Notes: generated by a model from the sequence alone, not told the origin. Shown: positions 8,332 through 18,153, counted from the stretch's first letter. The stretch: 64,000 bases of DNA from Pseudarthrobacter phenanthrenivorans (GCF_000813845.1 NZ_JWTB01000007.1:124001-188000); one strand, 5' to 3'. A program made the numbers and translations.

Positions 8332-8840
8332 AGCCCTGCCAGCCTGGCTTCGCCGCGTGCGGCCAACTGTTCGCGCAGCCGCGCGCCCTCCGCTGCGGGG
8401 AGGCCGGGGATGCGGGCGTTGGTGCCGGGGGACGCCGTGTGCAGCTTGACGCTGCACAGGCCCAGGGCCCGTTCCACGGGTCCGACGGCGATGTCCACGT
8501 ACTGCATCCGGCCGTAGGGCACGGCCATGGTGCGCTGGAAGAAGATGCCGCTCCTGACCAGCAGGTCGTCGTCGCGCTCGGCATAGCCGATGGCCCGGAC
8601 CTGGCGTGGGATGAGGACCAGCCGCCACAAAGCCAGCAGCAGCGCGATGGCGGGAACGGTGACGGCCAGCCACAGCGGCGGCCACCGCCACCAGCCCAGG
8701 AGGACCATCACCAGCGGCGCGGACAGGACCAGGACGGTAACCAGGTTGGCAACGGCCCATTCCACCAGCCGGACCGTGACATATTTCGGTGACACCCGCT
8801 GCCAGTCGATACCCGGCGGGTCAGTCGCCTCGGTATGCAT
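8328..8840 (-). CDS. PH domain-containing membrane protein (YdbS-like)
   Basis: A 170-residue protein with two adjacent transmembrane segments (about residues 25-75: VEWAVANLVTVLVLSAPLVM, PLWLAVTVPAIALLLALW). One bPH_2 domain follows, with the typical YAERDDDLLVRSGIFFQ start and PYGRMQYVDI core. It overlaps the DUF3180 gene by 20 bp at its start and the larger PH gene by 4 bp at its end, so the three are probably made together. The pair matches YdbS-YdbT, whose molecular function is not settled. Confidence 0.88.
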   Translation of the reverse strand: MHTEATDPPGIDWQRVSPKYVTVRLVEWAVANLVTVLVLSAPLVMVLLGWWRWPPLWLAVTVPAIALLLALWRLVLIPRQVRAIGYAERDDDLLVRSGIFFQRTMAVPYGRMQYVDIAVGPVERALGLCSVKLHTASPGTNARIPGLPAAEGARLREQLAARGEARLAGL

Positions 8841-9366
8841 ACTCGCCTTCCCCTGCGGCCTCGCCGCGGGCAGGCCGGCCCTTCCCGTCGAGGCCCTTGG
8901 TGTCGCCGTCTTCCGGGGGAATTTTGCAGAAACGCTCCACCAGGAGCCCCACCACGATCATCACCAGGCCGCCACCGGCCATGGCAAGGGCCAGCCAGGT
9001 GATGCCTTGGTCGCTGCGCAGGCTCCAGATCCGCAGCTGGTCCAGGAAGATGCCCACGTGCCACCCCAGCAGAACCGTTCCGGCATACGCGCAGGCCTGG
9101 GCCAGGACCAGTGTCCGGGCGGCCAGCAATGGATCCAGCTGCGTCTTCTGCGCCTTGCTGTTCGGCTGGTGGCTGTTCCGCCACCGGAGGACCCGGATCC
9201 CCAGGATCAGGGTGATGATGACGATCACGCCCATGGTGGCCAGCGCGGTCGCAGGCAGGACCGGCGTGGCCATGCTGTAGCGGCTGGTGACCACCGTGGC
9301 TGACCAGCCCGCGACGGCAAGAATGATGCAGACCAGGAGCAGGCGCAGCGGGCTGATGGGCTTCAT
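8821..9366 (-). CDS. DUF3180 membrane protein
   Basis: A 181-residue protein with four predicted membrane spans (about residues 8-25, 38-56, 80-102 and 118-140) and a charged C-terminus. It matches the actinobacterial DUF3180 family by its location directly after folK and by its topology. ATG 9366 overlaps the folK stop as ATGA. The function is unknown; the constant linkage to the folate operon is family knowledge rather than evidence of a folate role. Confidence 0.85.
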   Translation of the reverse strand: MKPISPLRLLLVCIILAVAGWSATVVTSRYSMATPVLPATALATMGVIVIITLILGIRVLRWRNSHQPNSKAQKTQLDPLLAARTLVLAQACAYAGTVLLGWHVGIFLDQLRIWSLRSDQGITWLALAMAGGGLVMIVVGLLVERFCKIPPEDGDTKGLDGKGRPARGEAAGEGEYAYRGD

Positions 9367-9908
9367 CGTTCCTCCACCGCTCCCGCCGTCGGCATGCCGT
9401 CAAAGTCACCGAAGCCGTCGAACGGCGCGAGGTCGGCGAAGTCCTCTGCCTTCACGGCGAGGGCGCCGATTCGCTGACCGTCCAGGGTGGCGGCGGGTTC
9501 GATGAGCGACCAGGGGTAGAGCACGAACGCCCGGGACGCCGCCCGCGGATGCGGGATGGTCAGGGCGGGGTCGTCGCTGTGCAGGTCACCGTAGGTGATG
9601 ATGTCGACGTCGAGTGTCCTCGGACCCCAGCGGACCTCGCGGACGCGGAGGTGCTTGTTTTCCACCGCCTGGCAGTGGGCCAGCAGCTCCTGCGGGGACA
9701 GGCTGGTTTCCACCGTGATGACCATGTTGAGGAAGTCCGGCTGCCCGGCAGGGCCGCCTACGGCCTTCGTCTGGACGATGGGCGAGACGGCGAGGAGCCG
9801 CACCTCGGGCGGATCCACCAGGTCTGCGACGGCCTCCGTCAGGGTTTCGTTGCGTTCTCCGAGGTTGCTGCCCAGGGCGAGCACGGCCTTGGTGTAGACG
9901 CCGTTCAT
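9363..9908 (-). CDS. folK: 2-amino-4-hydroxy-6-hydroxymethyldihydropteridine pyrophosphokinase
   Basis: FolK transfers pyrophosphate from ATP to hydroxymethyl-dihydropterin. The 181-residue protein opens with the signature AVLALGSNLGERNETL and carries RWGPRTLDVDIITYGD, whose aspartates bind magnesium. IPHPRAASRAFVLYPW follows, all standard. Starting at ATG 9908 gives an ATGA overlap with folB and the normal family length; the frame is open further upstream, but that reads through folB. It is part of the folE-P-B-K run and coupled to DUF3180 downstream. Confidence 0.96.
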   Translation of the reverse strand: MNGVYTKAVLALGSNLGERNETLTEAVADLVDPPEVRLLAVSPIVQTKAVGGPAGQPDFLNMVITVETSLSPQELLAHCQAVENKHLRVREVRWGPRTLDVDIITYGDLHSDDPALTIPHPRAASRAFVLYPWSLIEPAATLDGQRIGALAVKAEDFADLAPFDGFGDFDGMPTAGAVEER

Positions 9909-10297
9909 GCCTGGGCTCCGGCCGGCGCAGGATCGGCTGCCTTCCGTTCCCGGTGGACGCTGACGGCCACGTCGCCGAACGGGACTTCGATGGGGGCCTG
10001 CGGTTTGTGGACGGTGATGTCCACGGCCTGCAGCCTGAATTCGGCCAGGAGGCTGTCGGCGATCCGCACTGCCAACGCCTCGATGAGGTTCAGGGGTTCT
10101 CCGGAAATCCATTCAGTAATACGCTGCGCCACCTCGCCGTAATGCGCGGTGTCCCGGACGTCGTCGGACTGCGCCGCTTCGGTGAAGTCGAGATACAGCA
10201 CCGCGTCCACCACGAAGGGCTGGCCATCCCGGCGTTCGAAATCGAGAACACCGTGGTGACCCACTGCGGTCACTCCGGTCAGCGTAATCCTGTCCAT
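9905..10297 (-). CDS. folB: Dihydroneopterin aldolase
   Basis: FolB cleaves 7,8-dihydroneopterin to hydroxymethyl-dihydropterin and glycolaldehyde. The 130-residue protein begins MDRITLTGVTAVGHHGVLDF, containing the conserved GxHGVLxxER pattern, and has the usual acidic segment and the late lysine in TVHKPQAPI. The length is normal. The ATG at 10297 lies 13 bp after the folP stop. The folK start overlaps its stop. Confidence 0.96.
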   Translation of the reverse strand: MDRITLTGVTAVGHHGVLDFERRDGQPFVVDAVLYLDFTEAAQSDDVRDTAHYGEVAQRITEWISGEPLNLIEALAVRIADSLLAEFRLQAVDITVHKPQAPIEVPFGDVAVSVHRERKAADPAPAGAQA

Positions 10298-10310
10298 GGG
10301 TCCCCCGGCC

Positions 10311-11249
10311 CTATTGCGTCTTGGGTACGGCTTGTTGCGCGGGTCCGGCAGCCATGCGCGCAGCCACTTTGACGGCGTCAAGGCTGGGCCCGACGTCGTG
10401 CACGCGCACTGCCCAGGCGCCGCGGTAGGCGCTGATGGCGGTGATGGCCGCGGTGGCACCATCCCGCTCTTCCGGCGCGGCGGACTTGCCGGCCACCGTA
10501 AGCAGGGTGCCCAGGAAGCGCTTCCGCGAGGCACCCACCAGAACCTTGTGGCCCAGGCTGTCCAGCTGGTCCAGGTTCTGCAGCAGTTCCCAGTTCTGGG
10601 CGTCATTCTTGGCGAACCCCAGGCCCGGATCAATGATGATCTGCTCCTGGCTGACGCCGGCGGCGTAGAGCTTGTCCCGCACTCCTGCCAGCTCGGACAC
10701 CACTTCCCCGGCAACGTCCGTGTATTCGGCGAGCGAGTTCATGGTCCGGGCGTCCCCGCGGCGGTGGGTGAGGACGTAGGGCACCTTGGAGGCCGCCACG
10801 AATTCGGCCATTTCGGGCTCGATGCTGAGGCCGGAGATGTCGTTGATGATGGCGGCGCCGGCCTTGACGGCCGCTTCCGCCGTGGAGGCGTGCGTGGTGT
10901 CGATGCTGACCAAGGCGCCGGCCTTCACCAGGGCTTCAACCACGGGCAGGACGCGGCGCTGTTCTTCGTCGGGGGTGACGTCATCGGCGCCGGGCCGGGT
11001 GGACTCGCCCCCGACGTCGATGATGTCCGCACCGGCGTAGAACATCCGCAGGCCGGCGGCGATCGCGGTGTCCGCGGTGGGGTGCTTCCCGCCGTCGCTG
11101 AAGGAGTCAGGGGTGACGTTCAGGACTCCCATGACCAGGGTGCGGCCGGTGGGGAGGTCTTCGAAGCGCGCCGCCGGGCGGGGCTTGCGCAGGATGGGCA
11201 GCGGGGAGGTTGCGGGCCCCGTTCCCGGGGCTGCAGCGAGTGAATCCAT
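10311..11249 (-). CDS. folP: Dihydropteroate synthase
   Basis: FolP condenses hydroxymethyl-dihydropterin pyrophosphate with p-aminobenzoate to give dihydropteroate, the sulfonamide-sensitive step. The 312-residue protein has both PROSITE-type signatures: VLNVTPDSFSDGG near residue 43 and DVGGESTRPGA near residue 77. IIDPGLGFAKN and VGASRKRFLG follow. An N-terminal extension of about 35 residues precedes the barrel. It sits nine bases after folE and is followed by folB. Confidence 0.97.
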   Translation of the reverse strand: MDSLAAAPGTGPATSPLPILRKPRPAARFEDLPTGRTLVMGVLNVTPDSFSDGGKHPTADTAIAAGLRMFYAGADIIDVGGESTRPGADDVTPDEEQRRVLPVVEALVKAGALVSIDTTHASTAEAAVKAGAAIINDISGLSIEPEMAEFVAASKVPYVLTHRRGDARTMNSLAEYTDVAGEVVSELAGVRDKLYAAGVSQEQIIIDPGLGFAKNDAQNWELLQNLDQLDSLGHKVLVGASRKRFLGTLLTVAGKSAAPEERDGATAAITAISAYRGAWAVRVHDVGPSLDAVKVAARMAAGPAQQAVPKTQ

Positions 11250-11258
11250 GGTCTGTGG

Positions 11259-11903
11259 TTACCTTCCGAGGATGAGGCTCATGGCTTCGGCACGGGTGGC
11301 CGGGTCATGAAGCTGCCCGCGGACCGCACTGGTGACGGTCTTCGCTCCGGGCTTGCGGATGCCGCGCATGGACATGCACATGTGTTCGCATTCAACAACG
11401 ACAATGGCGCCACGGGGCTTGAGGTGGCTGACCAACGCTTCGACGATTTCCGTGGTGAGCCGTTCCTGCACCTGCGGGCGGCGGGCATAGATATCCACCA
11501 GCCGGGCCAGCTTGCTCAGACCGGTGACCTTGCCGTCATGGGACGGGATGTACCCCACGTGGGCCACTCCGTGGAACGGAACCAGGTGGTGCTCGCAGGT
11601 CGAATAGAACGGAATGTCCTTGACCAGGACCAGTTCCTCATGGTCCAGGTCGAAGGTGGTGGACAGGACGTCCGCGGGATCGTGGTGCAGCCCGGCGAAC
11701 ATCTCGGCGTACGCCTTTGCCACCCTCTTCGGGGTGTCCAGGAGGCCGCCGCGGTCCGGATCCTCACCGATGGCAAGGAGGATTTCGCGGACGGCCGCCT
11801 CGATCCGGGGCTTGTCCACTTTTTCGGTTTTCGAGGGGTGGGCACCGGCCTCCGCCAGGTGTCCGGCGGAGGCGGGAACGTCGTCGTCGTCGAAGGAAGT
11901 CAC
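11259..11903 (-). CDS. folE: GTP cyclohydrolase I
   Basis: FolE turns GTP into dihydroneopterin triphosphate, the first step of folate synthesis. The 214-residue protein has the zinc-binding [12 protein letters not shown] motif near residue 118, [20 protein letters not shown], and [14 protein letters not shown], all diagnostic. An N-terminal extension of about 25 polar residues is present. It begins nine bases after the ftsH stop, so the two are very likely co-transcribed. Confidence 0.97.
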   Translation of the reverse strand: MTSFDDDDVPASAGHLAEAGAHPSKTEKVDKPRIEAAVREILLAIGEDPDRGGLLDTPKRVAKAYAEMFAGLHHDPADVLSTTFDLDHEELVLVKDIPFYSTCEHHLVPFHGVAHVGYIPSHDGKVTGLSKLARLVDIYARRPQVQERLTTEIVEALVSHLKPRGAIVVVECEHMCMSMRGIRKPGAKTVTSAVRGQLHDPATRAEAMSLILGR

Positions 11904-11912
11904 AGGGAAAGC

Positions 11913-13973
11913 TTAGCCGCGAAGGGTGTCAGGCCCCGATTCGGGGGTCCCCCCGTGAAACGGTGCATCCTCCGGAACGCCCTGCGCATGCGGGGGCTGG
12001 GCGTCCAGCGGCTCGTCCAGGCGGGCCTGCTTGGCTTCCTCCTGGGCCTCGCGCTCCGCCCGCTCCCGGCGGGTTTCCACCGGGCCGGCGAGGACGGGAC
12101 GGGTCTCCTTGGAGAGCCACACTTCACGGAAGTCCCGCTTGCGGACGTCACGGAAGATGTCGGCGATCTCGGCTTGGTTAAGTGTTTCGCGTTCCAGCAG
12201 TTCCAGGGCCAGGATGTCCAGGATCTCCCGGTTCTCGGTGAGGATCTCGTAGGCCTCATCGTGGGCCTGCTCGATCAGGCGGCGCACTTCCTCGTCCACG
12301 ACGTAGGCGATCTGGTCGGAGTAGTTCCGCTCGTGCCCGGCGTCGCGGCCCAGGAAGGGTTCACCGCCGCCCTGGCCCAGGCGGACAGCGCCGACGCGTT
12401 CGCTCATGCCGTATTCGGTGACCATCTTGCGTGCGGTGCCGGTGGCCTTCTCGATGTCGTTGGAAGCCCCGGTGGAGGGATCGTGGAACACGATCTCTTC
12501 CGCCACGCGGCCGCCCATGGCGTAGGCCATCTGGTCCAGCAGTTCGTTGCGGGTGATGGAGTACTTGTCGTTTTCCGGGACCACCATGGTGTAGCCGAGG
12601 GCCCGGCCGCGCGGAAGGATGGTGATCTTGGTGACCGGCGCGGAGTTCCGCAGGGCCGCCGCCACCAGGGCGTGGCCGCCTTCGTGGTAGGCGGTGATCT
12701 TGCGCTCGTGTTCCTTCATGACGCGGCTGCGCTTCTGCGGGCCTGCCATGACGCGGTCAATGGCCTCGTCCAGGGCGCGGTCGTCGATCAGGTTAGCGTT
12801 GGAGCGGGCGGTGAGCAGCGCGGCCTCGTTCAGGACGTTGGCCAAATCTGCGCCGGTGTAACCGGGCGTCTTCTTGGCCACCGCCTTCAGGTCCACGCCC
12901 GGTGCCATGGGCTTGCCCTTGGCGTGCACCTGCAGGATCTGGTCGCGGCCGATCAGGTCCGGCGCTTCCACGGACACCTGGCGGTCGAAACGGCCCGGGC
13001 GCAGCAGGGCCGGGTCCAGGACGTCGGGACGGTTGGTGGCCGCGATCAGGATGACGTTGGTCTTGACGTCGAAGCCGTCCATTTCAACCAGCAGCTGGTT
13101 GAGGGTCTGCTCGCGTTCGTCGTTGCCGCCGCCGATGCCGGCACCGCGGTGGCGTCCGACGGCGTCGATTTCGTCCACGAAGATGATTGCCGGGGAATTG
13201 GCCTTGGCCTGCTCGAACAGGTCGCGGACACGGGAGGCACCCACGCCGACGAACATTTCCACGAAGTCGGAGCCGGAGATGGAGAAGAAGGGTACGCCCG
13301 CCTCACCTGCGACAGCGCGGGCCAGCAGGGTCTTGCCGGTACCCGGCGGGCCATAGAGCAGGACGCCCTTGGGGATCTTGGCGCCAACAGCCTGGAACTT
13401 GGCCGGTTCCTGGAGGAATTCCTTGATTTCCTGGAGTTCCTCCACGGCCTCATCCGCACCTGCGACGTCGGCGAAGGTCACCTGCGGCATGTCCTTGCTG
13501 ACCATCTTGGCCTTGGACTTGCCGAACTGCATGATCTTGGATCCACCGCCCTGCATGCGGGTCATCAGGAACCAGAAGAGGGCGCCCAGCAGGATGACGG
13601 GGATCAGGAGGGAGAGCAGGCCGGAGAACCAGTTGCTTTCGATCGGCTGGTCCGTGAAGCCCTGCGCCGGCTTGGCGTCCGTAACGGCCTTCACCACGTC
13701 CTGCGCGCGGGCATCCACGAAGAAGAACTGGACGCTCTTGCCCTTGTCCTGCCCATCCAGCTGCAGGTTGTCCTTCAGCGTGAGGTCAACGCGGTTCTCG
13801 CCGTCGAAGATCTTGGCCTGCTCCACCTTGTTGCTGGAGAGCAGTTCCAGGCCCTTGTCCGTGTCGATCCGGGCCGCACCGCCGGGGGCGAGCGTCGCAA
13901 AAGCCACCAGGAGCAGACCGACCACAACGACGATCCAGATGCCCGGGCCTTTGAAGAAGTTCTTAGCTTTCAT
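11913..13973 (-). CDS. ftsH: ATP-dependent zinc metalloprotease FtsH
   Basis: A 686-residue membrane AAA protease. A first membrane helix lies at residues 11-29, an extracellular region follows, and a second helix lies near 115-138. The AAA domain has Walker A GPPGTGKT at 208-215, Walker B/second region FVDEIDAVG near 265, and the arginine-finger region LLRPGRFDR. The zinc protease motif HEGGH is at 430-434. The C-terminus is a charged, proline-rich tail. It degrades misfolded membrane and regulatory proteins. The actinobacterial placement before folE is typical; the LacI gene just upstream is not. Confidence 0.98.
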   Translation of the reverse strand: MKAKNFFKGPGIWIVVVVGLLLVAFATLAPGGAARIDTDKGLELLSSNKVEQAKIFDGENRVDLTLKDNLQLDGQDKGKSVQFFFVDARAQDVVKAVTDAKPAQGFTDQPIESNWFSGLLSLLIPVILLGALFWFLMTRMQGGGSKIMQFGKSKAKMVSKDMPQVTFADVAGADEAVEELQEIKEFLQEPAKFQAVGAKIPKGVLLYGPPGTGKTLLARAVAGEAGVPFFSISGSDFVEMFVGVGASRVRDLFEQAKANSPAIIFVDEIDAVGRHRGAGIGGGNDEREQTLNQLLVEMDGFDVKTNVILIAATNRPDVLDPALLRPGRFDRQVSVEAPDLIGRDQILQVHAKGKPMAPGVDLKAVAKKTPGYTGADLANVLNEAALLTARSNANLIDDRALDEAIDRVMAGPQKRSRVMKEHERKITAYHEGGHALVAAALRNSAPVTKITILPRGRALGYTMVVPENDKYSITRNELLDQMAYAMGGRVAEEIVFHDPSTGASNDIEKATGTARKMVTEYGMSERVGAVRLGQGGGEPFLGRDAGHERNYSDQIAYVVDEEVRRLIEQAHDEAYEILTENREILDILALELLERETLNQAEIADIFRDVRKRDFREVWLSKETRPVLAGPVETRRERAEREAQEEAKQARLDEPLDAQPPHAQGVPEDAPFHGGTPESGPDTLRG

Positions 13974-14145
13974 CTGTTCGGGGGCTCGCCCCGTCCCTTC
14001 CGGTAGTGCTTCACGGCGAGTAGTCTGCGCGCGTGATGGTGCTGCGTCAGCTTCTAGCTATACACCGTCCGGAGTACATCACGCATAGCGAAAAGCAAAA
14101 GTTCCCTGTGGGCGTAGCATGCCGGCTGTCCGCCGGACGCCTGCC

Positions 14146-15207
14146 TCAGCGGTGCTCCCCGGGCGCCGCCACGGATCCGCGGGTCACCAGCGGACACTCG
14201 AGCAGCACGGGCTCCGGGCGGTCATGGAACCCTGGCCCGGCGTCCCCGGGCTCTCCGGCGTCGATCGTGTCGATCAGCCGGTTGGCCGCCCAGGCGCCCA
14301 TTTCATAGTGCGGCAGGGCCACGGTGGTGAGGCCGGGGTGGAGGCTGCCGGCGATCAGTTCCTGGTCGTCGAAGCCAACGATGGACAGGTCTTCCGGGAT
14401 GGACAGGCCCAGTTCCGCGGCAGCCCGGTAGGCTCCCATGGCCATCCTGTCGTTGTAGCAGAAGAGGCCCGACGGCGGGTTGGCGCCTTCCAGCATCCGC
14501 CTGGCGGCCGCGTACCCGCCCAGGGCATCGGACGACGCCGTCCCGACAGGGGCGCCGCCGGCGTCCAGTCCCGCGCGGGCAAGGGTGTCCCGGAAACCCT
14601 GCAGGCGCTGGTGGGTGGAGGGAACATCCTCCGTATTGTTGATGAAGCCGATCCGCGTGTGCCCGGCGGCGAGCAGCGCCTGCACAGCTGCGGAGGCGCC
14701 GCCGTGCTCGTCCGGAACCACAGCCGGGAACGTCCCGGCGTCGGTGACGGCGTCCACCAGTACCGATGGCACCCGGGCCAGGTTGGCGGGCGGCTGAACG
14801 CTGCGGTGGTACATCGTTGCGTAAAGGATCCCGTCCACCTGCCGCTCCAGCAGCGACTCGACGTCCGCCTGCCGGGATGCGGTGTCGGCGGCGCCTGCGG
14901 TGTTGATGAGCATCAGGGTGTAGCCGCGGGCGCGGGCGGCCTGGTCCGCGCCCAGGATGATCCGGCCGGCGTGCGGCGTGGTGGCCACGTCCTCGCTGAC
15001 CAGGCCCAGCACGCCGGACTTCCGGCTGCGCAGTGCCTGGGCCAGGCGGTTGGGGCCGTAGCCCAACTGGTCCGCCGCCGCCCTGACCTTGTCGCGGGTG
15101 TCCTGGCTGACGCGGGCGTAGGGCGCATCGTTGAGCACGTGCGAGACGGTGGTGGCGGAGACGCCGGCCGCCTTGGCAACGTCCCGGATGCCGATGTTCC
15201 TTGGCAA
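14146..15207 (-). CDS. LacI family transcriptional regulator
   Basis: A 353-residue repressor. The N-terminal helix-turn-helix reads IRDVAKAAGVSATTVSHVLN, followed by the hinge helix region PNRLAQALRSRKS. A periplasmic-binding-protein-like domain follows, with GILYATMYHR, INNTEDVPSTHQR and SIVGFDDQELIAGSLHPGLT, which would bind a sugar effector. It is co-oriented with hpt (16-bp gap) and ftsH (172-bp gap), but no sugar gene is near. Insertion between hpt and ftsH interrupts an otherwise conserved block, so it may have been acquired. Targets are unknown. Confidence 0.92.
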   Translation of the reverse strand: MPRNIGIRDVAKAAGVSATTVSHVLNDAPYARVSQDTRDKVRAAADQLGYGPNRLAQALRSRKSGVLGLVSEDVATTPHAGRIILGADQAARARGYTLMLINTAGAADTASRQADVESLLERQVDGILYATMYHRSVQPPANLARVPSVLVDAVTDAGTFPAVVPDEHGGASAAVQALLAAGHTRIGFINNTEDVPSTHQRLQGFRDTLARAGLDAGGAPVGTASSDALGGYAAARRMLEGANPPSGLFCYNDRMAMGAYRAAAELGLSIPEDLSIVGFDDQELIAGSLHPGLTTVALPHYEMGAWAANRLIDTIDAGEPGDAGPGFHDRPEPVLLECPLVTRGSVAAPGEHR

Positions 15208-15223
15208 GATGGTGGGCGGCAGC

Positions 15224-15778
15224 CTACTCGTAGACGTGCGGCGCCAGGGTGCCTACGAAGTCCAGGTTGCGGTACTTCTCGGCGTAGTCCAGTCCGTAGC
15301 CGACCACGAATTCGTTGGGGATGTCGTAGCCGACGTACTTGACGTCGATTTCCACCTTGGCGGCGGTGGGCTTGCGGAAGGCGGTGCAGATTTCCACCGA
15401 CGCGGTACCGCGGGACTCCAGGTTGGTCTTGAGCCAGGACAGGGTCAGGCCGGAGTCGATGATGTCCTCGACGATCAGCACGTCCTTGCCCATCAGATCC
15501 GTATCCAGGTCCTTCAGGATGCGCACTACCCCGGAGGACTGGGTTCCCGAGCCGTAGGAGGAGACAGCCATCCAGTCCATGGAAATGTGGCTGTGCAGTG
15601 CCCGGGCCAGGTCCGCCATAACCATCACGGCACCCTTGAGGACGCCCACAATGAGGATCTCGCGCCCTTCATAGTCCTTGTCGATCTGCGCTGCGAGTTC
15701 GGTGATCCGCTGCTGGATCTGTTCCTTGGTGTAGAGAACGTGCTTGAGATCTGCCTGGACGTCGTTTGAATCCACCAA
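15224..15778 (-). CDS. hpt: Hypoxanthine phosphoribosyltransferase
   Basis: Salvages hypoxanthine (and guanine) to nucleotides using PRPP. The 184-residue enzyme has the PRPP loop VLIVEDIIDSGLTLSWL near residue 100, GVLKGAVMVMADL, and the C-terminal VGYGLDYAEKYRNL with the usual tyrosine-rich flap. It begins 27 bases after tilS; hpt-tilS-ftsH clustering is widespread in Gram-positives. Confidence 0.96.
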   Translation of the reverse strand: MVDSNDVQADLKHVLYTKEQIQQRITELAAQIDKDYEGREILIVGVLKGAVMVMADLARALHSHISMDWMAVSSYGSGTQSSGVVRILKDLDTDLMGKDVLIVEDIIDSGLTLSWLKTNLESRGTASVEICTAFRKPTAAKVEIDVKYVGYDIPNEFVVGYGLDYAEKYRNLDFVGTLAPHVYE

Positions 15779-15805
15779 TGGCTCCTGTGTAGATGCGGGG
15801 TGCGA

Positions 15806-16969
15806 CTATTTTGTGGGCGGCTTGGAAGGCCGGAATACTAGCTTCCCACAGCGTGCCCGTTCGCGGGGAACGGGACCGGGGCCGTGGGGGGCGGCGGGGA
15901 CGGCTTTGCCCGTGGCTCCCTCCAGCTGCGCCAGCGACAACCGGTAGGCGCTGACACCGCCGGGAAGCTGCACCGGGCCGGCCGAACCGTGCCGCCGGAG
16001 CAGGGCTTCCGCCGCCAAAAGGCGCTGGTAGCTGGGCTGCTGGCCGCCTGCCTCCGCCGCGGCCTTGGCAATGACCCGGAACCTGATGGCCGGCGCCAAG
16101 GCGCGCAGGGCCTCTTCCGGAAGGGCAAGGTCGGAGCCGTCCCGCTCCACGAGGGAGGCGTAGGTGCTTTCCGCCACATCCTCCAGGTAGTCGGCGTCCA
16201 GTTGCAGGATTGCAGCGGTCCGGGCCAGCGATTCCGCCACGCCGGGGCCCAGCTTGTCCTCCAGGTGCGGGAGGACCTCCACCCGGGTCCGGGACCTCGC
16301 GAAGGCGGGGTCCGCGTTGGTGGGATCGTGCCAGGGGTCCAGTTCCTCCACGACGCAGATCTCTTCGGTGTCCGCCCGCCGAAGGCCCAGGAACGGGCGA
16401 AGGAGCACCGTGTCTCCGGAGCCTGCCCGGGCCGGGCGCATGCCGGCAAGGGAACGGGTTCCGGAGCCTCGGGCCAGGCCCAGCAGGACCTGTTCGGCCT
16501 GGTCGTCCAGGGTGTGCCCCAGCAGGATTGCCCCGGCGCCCTGGCCAGAGGCGGCAGCCTCAAGGGCGGCATGGCGGGCCTCGCGGGCAGCAGCTTCGGG
16601 CCCCATTCCGGCGGCGGCCACCCTAACGGTGCGGATCTCCACCGGTGCAAGGCCCAGCTCCTGCAGCATCCCTGCAGTGCGGGCTGCCACCTCGGCGGAG
16701 CCGTCCTGCAACTGGTGGTCCACCACCACCGCACCCACGGTCAGCGGATGGCCGTCCACGTGGCCGCGGCGGGCGAAGTAGGCCGCGACGGCGGCGAGCG
16801 CCAGGGAGTCCGGCCCGCCGCTGCAGGCCACCAGGACGTGGCGGGGGTAGCCGGCACCTGCCAGGGCCTCCTGCAGCATCCTGCGTGCAGTGCCGACGAC
16901 GGGAGCCAGCCTTCCGGGCCGGCGCCGTCCGCTGGTGACAGGGGACGGCGCCGGAACGTCGTCAGGCAA
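15806..16969 (-). CDS. tilS: tRNA(Ile)-lysidine synthetase
   Basis: TilS attaches lysine to C34 of tRNA-Ile(CAU), changing its codon and amino-acid identity; it is essential. The 387-residue protein has the PP-loop ATP pyrophosphatase motif VACSGGPDSLAL at about residues 48-59, followed by LGHTLDDQAEQVLLGL with the conserved His/Asp set, and a helical TilS substrate-binding region. The actinobacterial form lacks much of the E. coli C-terminal domain. It directly abuts the DUF2342 gene (stop at 16970) and precedes hpt. Confidence 0.95.
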   Translation of the reverse strand: MPDDVPAPSPVTSGRRRPGRLAPVVGTARRMLQEALAGAGYPRHVLVACSGGPDSLALAAVAAYFARRGHVDGHPLTVGAVVVDHQLQDGSAEVAARTAGMLQELGLAPVEIRTVRVAAAGMGPEAAAREARHAALEAAASGQGAGAILLGHTLDDQAEQVLLGLARGSGTRSLAGMRPARAGSGDTVLLRPFLGLRRADTEEICVVEELDPWHDPTNADPAFARSRTRVEVLPHLEDKLGPGVAESLARTAAILQLDADYLEDVAESTYASLVERDGSDLALPEEALRALAPAIRFRVIAKAAAEAGGQQPSYQRLLAAEALLRRHGSAGPVQLPGGVSAYRLSLAQLEGATGKAVPAAPHGPGPVPRERARCGKLVFRPSKPPTK

Positions 16970-18124
16970 CTACAGGCCCATCCGCTCAAGCCACAGCTTG
17001 GCGTCGTGGATCTCCGGCTCAGTGGGAAGGTGGTCCACCGAGTCCCAGACCTTGTTGAAGCCTTCCATCCCGGCAACGTCCACCACGGCGCGGACGAAGC
17101 GGGCGCCGTCGGAGTACTGCCGCATCTTCGCGTCCAGGCCCAGGAGGCTGCGGATGAACTTCTCGATCACGCCGCGGTCCTTGCCGCGGTCGTTGAACCG
17201 CTGCCGGATGGTCTTGACGGACGGCACGATGCTGGCGTCCACGGCGTCCATCACCACGTTGGCGTGCCCTTCGAGCAGGCTCATGACGGCGGTGAGGTGC
17301 GAGATGGCGGCCTTTTCCTCGGGATCCTGGAGCAGGTCCAGGATGGCGCCGCGGCCCGGCGTGTTTCCGCTGGCGGAGCGGTCCTTCAGTGAACGCGCAG
17401 CAGCGGAGGCACGCTCCATCAGGGAGTCGACGTTGCCCAGCAGGTGCCCGCTGAGGTTGTCGATCTGCTCCAGCATGTGGTGGCGCAGCCAGGGGGCCGC
17501 CGCGAACTGGACCCGGTGGGTTTGTTCGTGCAGGCACACCCAGAGCCGGAAATCCTCCGGCGTGACGTTGAGTTCACGCTCCACCGAGATGATGTTCGGG
17601 GCCACGAGCAGAAGCCGGCCGGCGGCGGGTGCGGAGGAGTTCTCGGCAAGCGCGGCGAAGGGGTCGTACTGGCCCAGGACCTTGCTGGACAGGAAAGCGA
17701 GGACAGCGCCCAGCTGGGAGCCGGTGATGGCGCCGCTGACCTGCGCGGCAGCGGGGCTCAGGTTTCCGCTGCGGCTGTCCAGCATCTTCTGCATGGCCGG
17801 TTTGAGCATCACGGCGAAGCTTTGGGTGTTGGCTTTGGCCCAGGACGCCCGGTCCACCACCAATACTGACGAGTCGCGCAGATCGCGCGCCGCCTCCAGC
17901 CCGGTGATCTCATGGACGTGCGGAACGGAGGCGTCCGCGAGCCGGCGCAGGCTGTCCACCGCCCCGCCGATGGCTGCTTCGTCCAGCACCGGGCCGGCCG
18001 GAGCCAGCCGCGCTGCGGCGGAAGCGGCAAGGTCCCAGTTGATCAGGGACTGGGCAGTCGGTGACCCGGCCTTCGTGGACACGGTCGGTGCGGACTCGCG
18101 CGCAGTGGACTCCATGGTTCCCAT
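16970..18124 (-). CDS. Zinc-dependent metalloprotease, DUF2342 (coenzyme F420 biosynthesis-associated family)
   Basis: A 384-residue protein with the zinc motif HEQTHRVQF in the middle (about residue 223). The flanking sequence is typical of the actinobacterial DUF2342 metalloprotease family, including VPHVHEITGLEAA, GQYDPF and LLLVAPNI. Annotation pipelines tie this family to F420 biosynthesis through co-occurrence only. No signal peptide is seen, so a cytosolic peptidase is likely. It heads the tilS-hpt-ftsH array, directly abutting tilS, and its start lies beside a perfect 8-bp inverted repeat. Confidence 0.88.
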   Translation of the reverse strand: MGTMESTARESAPTVSTKAGSPTAQSLINWDLAASAAARLAPAGPVLDEAAIGGAVDSLRRLADASVPHVHEITGLEAARDLRDSSVLVVDRASWAKANTQSFAVMLKPAMQKMLDSRSGNLSPAAAQVSGAITGSQLGAVLAFLSSKVLGQYDPFAALAENSSAPAAGRLLLVAPNIISVERELNVTPEDFRLWVCLHEQTHRVQFAAAPWLRHHMLEQIDNLSGHLLGNVDSLMERASAAARSLKDRSASGNTPGRGAILDLLQDPEEKAAISHLTAVMSLLEGHANVVMDAVDASIVPSVKTIRQRFNDRGKDRGVIEKFIRSLLGLDAKMRQYSDGARFVRAVVDVAGMEGFNKVWDSVDHLPTEPEIHDAKLWLERMGL

Positions 18125-18153
18125 CAGAACACAGCAGCCCGGGGATCGTCCTT

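Noticed and set aside
11307-14006. A very long open frame on the plus strand opposite folE and ftsH
   Set aside because: The minus strand encodes complete folE and ftsH with all catalytic motifs. The opposite frame is a by-product of GC-rich third positions and shows no domain.
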